This document shows, one piece after another, positions 62,001 to 64,000 of a DNA stretch of 64,000 nucleotides; positions within the stretch are counted from its first letter, which is position 1; the number at the start of each line of letters is the position of its first letter. Below the pieces are notes generated by a model. It was not told the DNA's origin. It saw only the letters and a list, made by a program, of their open reading frames with translations, and searched no databases. The DNA is from Chaunax sp. Z400 (Eukaryota > Chordata > Actinopteri > Lophiiformes > Chaunacidae), in NCBI GenBank assembly GCA_037577475.1, contig CM075187.1, forward strand, positions 23,280,810-23,344,809, given 5' to 3'. The position numbers and the translations under genes are program-made.

Positions 62001-64000
62001 TCGGATGGTGAAAGCAGGCCGCCTCACTTGAAACAAAGACTGCCTCTGTTGACATGAGAAAAACAAATGATTTATTTTGTGAATAAAACTTTGGCTTTAT
62101 GGAGAAAAAAAAGAGTAGCGGCACTACTTCTCACAACACACATGAAAAGAATGTATAAAGATCTGCCTGACAATAAAAAACAGAGTAACTTTCAAAGCCC
62201 TTCCCAGACATGTGGCCTCACAAAGCTGTTAACATGACTGCTTTCTCTCAGACGTTAAATGTGGCTTCAGTCACAAACAACACGGCTGGTTCTCACATCA
62301 GTTTCATCATTTTGAGTTATGAAGGAGAAACTTTCGCTGCTTATAAATAAAAATTCTTCCAAGTATGGCCCTCAGAAAAATAAAATGAAGTGCAGGTAAC
62401 AGTACAAAGTTTGATTTGGTGAAAATGTATTAAAGTGAGCGAGGATGAGGGATTTGGTCTGTGTTCAGCTTGCAGCCTGTTTTCCAATCCAGTGTTTCCA
62501 CGTACAATTTCAAGGCCTCTGCCAAATAGACTCTCCAGTTCAAGGGGCTGAGGTACATTTGCTACCCTCAATTTTTAGCCAAAATTCCCCCAGAAGGTTA
62601 TTATTAGCCTCAAGAAGAATGATTATGAAAATATGTTATTGTAGGGCAGGAAAGCCCTTAGGTCCTGTCAGTCACTAGCAGACTGGATGCTGTACTGCTG
62701 GAGCGCTGCTCTGGGTGCACAGCTGTGTCTTGTCTATTGGTAAGATGTGTGTGAGTGTGTGTGTATTTTCTGGTGCGTGCATTCTTAGTATGTGTGAACA
62801 TGTCAGCAGCTCTCTTGAAAGAGATACAGAACATTAGTTTGTGCATGACTATACGGGTTGATTGCATACATTTTGATTGTGCATGTGAATCCTGTTTTGT
62901 ATGATTGTAGGAATGCGTCTGTACCTTAAATTGGGTTAGAGTTATTCCAGAGAGACGACCCAGCTGACTGGCTGCTCTCGTGCTGACATCATTTCATGCT
63001 ATGAGGAGCAACAAGCTCGCCAGGAATTGTCCGTGAGTCACGCTCAGTCTACAATCTGTATTCTGCCAGTTTACAGCTCAGCCAACAAACGCTGGGTTTA
63101 TATTATAAGGCACAATGAGAGAACACATGGATGATGCTACAAAGCCACTGTGTGCCCACCTGCATATAGAAAATCTACTCAATGGTTGGAATTAGCTTCA
63201 GTGGAAGGAGCCAAAAAGAGTCACATGAATGAATAAGTCTGGCAGCAACTTTATTGACAGCATCTAAGATGAAAAGACTAAAACCAACAATGCTCAGATC
63301 TTCTCTCTCCTGACCCCATAACTTATATTTACCTATCTGCAGGGCTCAACAATAAGGATTGCCTGGTTGCCAGGAGCAAGTAAAATGTCTCGTCTGGTTG
63401 TTAAATTTAGCAACTAACTGCCCAATGTGACAAGTGTCTATAAAATAATTAATCTTTTTTTTCCCACATGATGGAAGTAGCTAAGGAATGTGCCCTCTCA
63501 CTTTTTTCTTATCTCTGTTGAGAGTTGCATATGTGCAGTGTTCATCAGGCAATCAGACAAAATGGTAGCTCGTAAAGACGTTTTTGAGGTGAAAACAAAC
63601 ATTTCATCTACCATAGAAACAGTTGGGTTGGGTGGCATTAGAGGATGTGGGTAAAACTGAAACTATTTCATTTGTATAGTTTACTGGAAGTTTTAGAGGA
63701 AGTTGCAGATTCAGCATGACAATAATCTTTATTCTTTGTCTTTAGCAAATAAAAATATATTTTGAACAAGTAACTTGCCTGCCTGAGCTAGGAAAGAATA
63801 AAACCTTACATTGAACCCTGTTTTGTTGATTCATTATGTATCTGACTCATTAAAAAAGAATCTTTATCTTGTTCAGGGACATAAGCATTTTATATGTTGT
63901 ACCCAATTAGGTGCAACAATTTGGCGACTTCCATGTTTATTTCAATAATCATGTAGTTTGATATTGATGAATAGGTTCCTTGCAGTTTCTATAAGCACTT
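59044..64000. other. Intergenic, no gene seen
   Basis: No recognisable exon. A YY1-like AAGATGGCCGCC (minus strand, near 59173-59186) occurs in otherwise unassigned text. The stretch 62940-63120 is non-repetitive and might be conserved. The next gene was not reached. Confidence 0.5.
60947..60992 (+). repeat. (TG)n microsatellite, interrupted
   Basis: TG repeats broken by GAG and CTCGCG interruptions. The overlapping frame is a by-product. Confidence 0.9.

Overview
This window looks like vertebrate nuclear DNA from a teleost fish, probably a spiny-rayed (percomorph) one. It has very low coding density, spliced exons with GT/AG borders, a CpG-island promoter, long microsatellites and many fish-type interspersed repeats. 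There are no operons, ribosome binding sites or other bacterial features. Because genes here are intron-split, almost every open frame longer than 60 codons is chance or repeat sequence.

Layout. Bases 1-1746 hold the start of one confidently recognised gene on the minus strand: galnt9 (polypeptide N-acetylgalactosaminyltransferase 9). It is represented by coding exon 1 (1506-1746) and the beginning of intron 1 (1-1505). The catalytic and lectin exons lie beyond base 1. A CpG island (about 1850-2400) covers the 5' UTR and core promoter, and inside it is a near-consensus RE1/NRSE site for the neuronal silencer REST (1903-1923). The rest of the window, over 60 kb, is the upstream flank of galnt9. 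I see no further intact protein-coding gene in it.

The flank contains three kinds of material. (1) A degenerate Pim-like serine/threonine kinase fragment (14159-14935, + strand) with three exon pieces. It has lost the DFG aspartate, the catalytic-loop lysine and the reading frame. (2) Mobile-element relics: a TIR element (4802-5188), fish SINE/LINE 3' tails (11584, 12703, 22583, 58181), a CR1/L2/Rex1-type LINE relic (24575-25555, minus), a tRNA-derived SINE (37580), V-SINE-like tails (15931, 58562), an RTE/Rex3-like piece (47225), a Ty3/gypsy reverse-transcriptase relic (58807-59043, minus) and a pair of related 0.36-0.38 kb elements (48966 and 51677). (3) Unique stretches of balanced composition that look like candidate conserved non-coding elements, plus CTCF-like motifs and several perfect inverted repeats. 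The most striking is two palindromes in direct contact at 43968-44012, beside a CTCF-like site.

Taken together, the window reads as the promoter and gene-poor upstream regulatory domain of a brain-type GalNAc-transferase gene. I do not see a new multi-gene system. The best leads are the REST site, the dead Pim-like kinase, the 43.9-44.6 kb palindrome/CTCF block and the paired elements at 49-52 kb. Family names for repeats come from memory of fish genomes, not from a database search.
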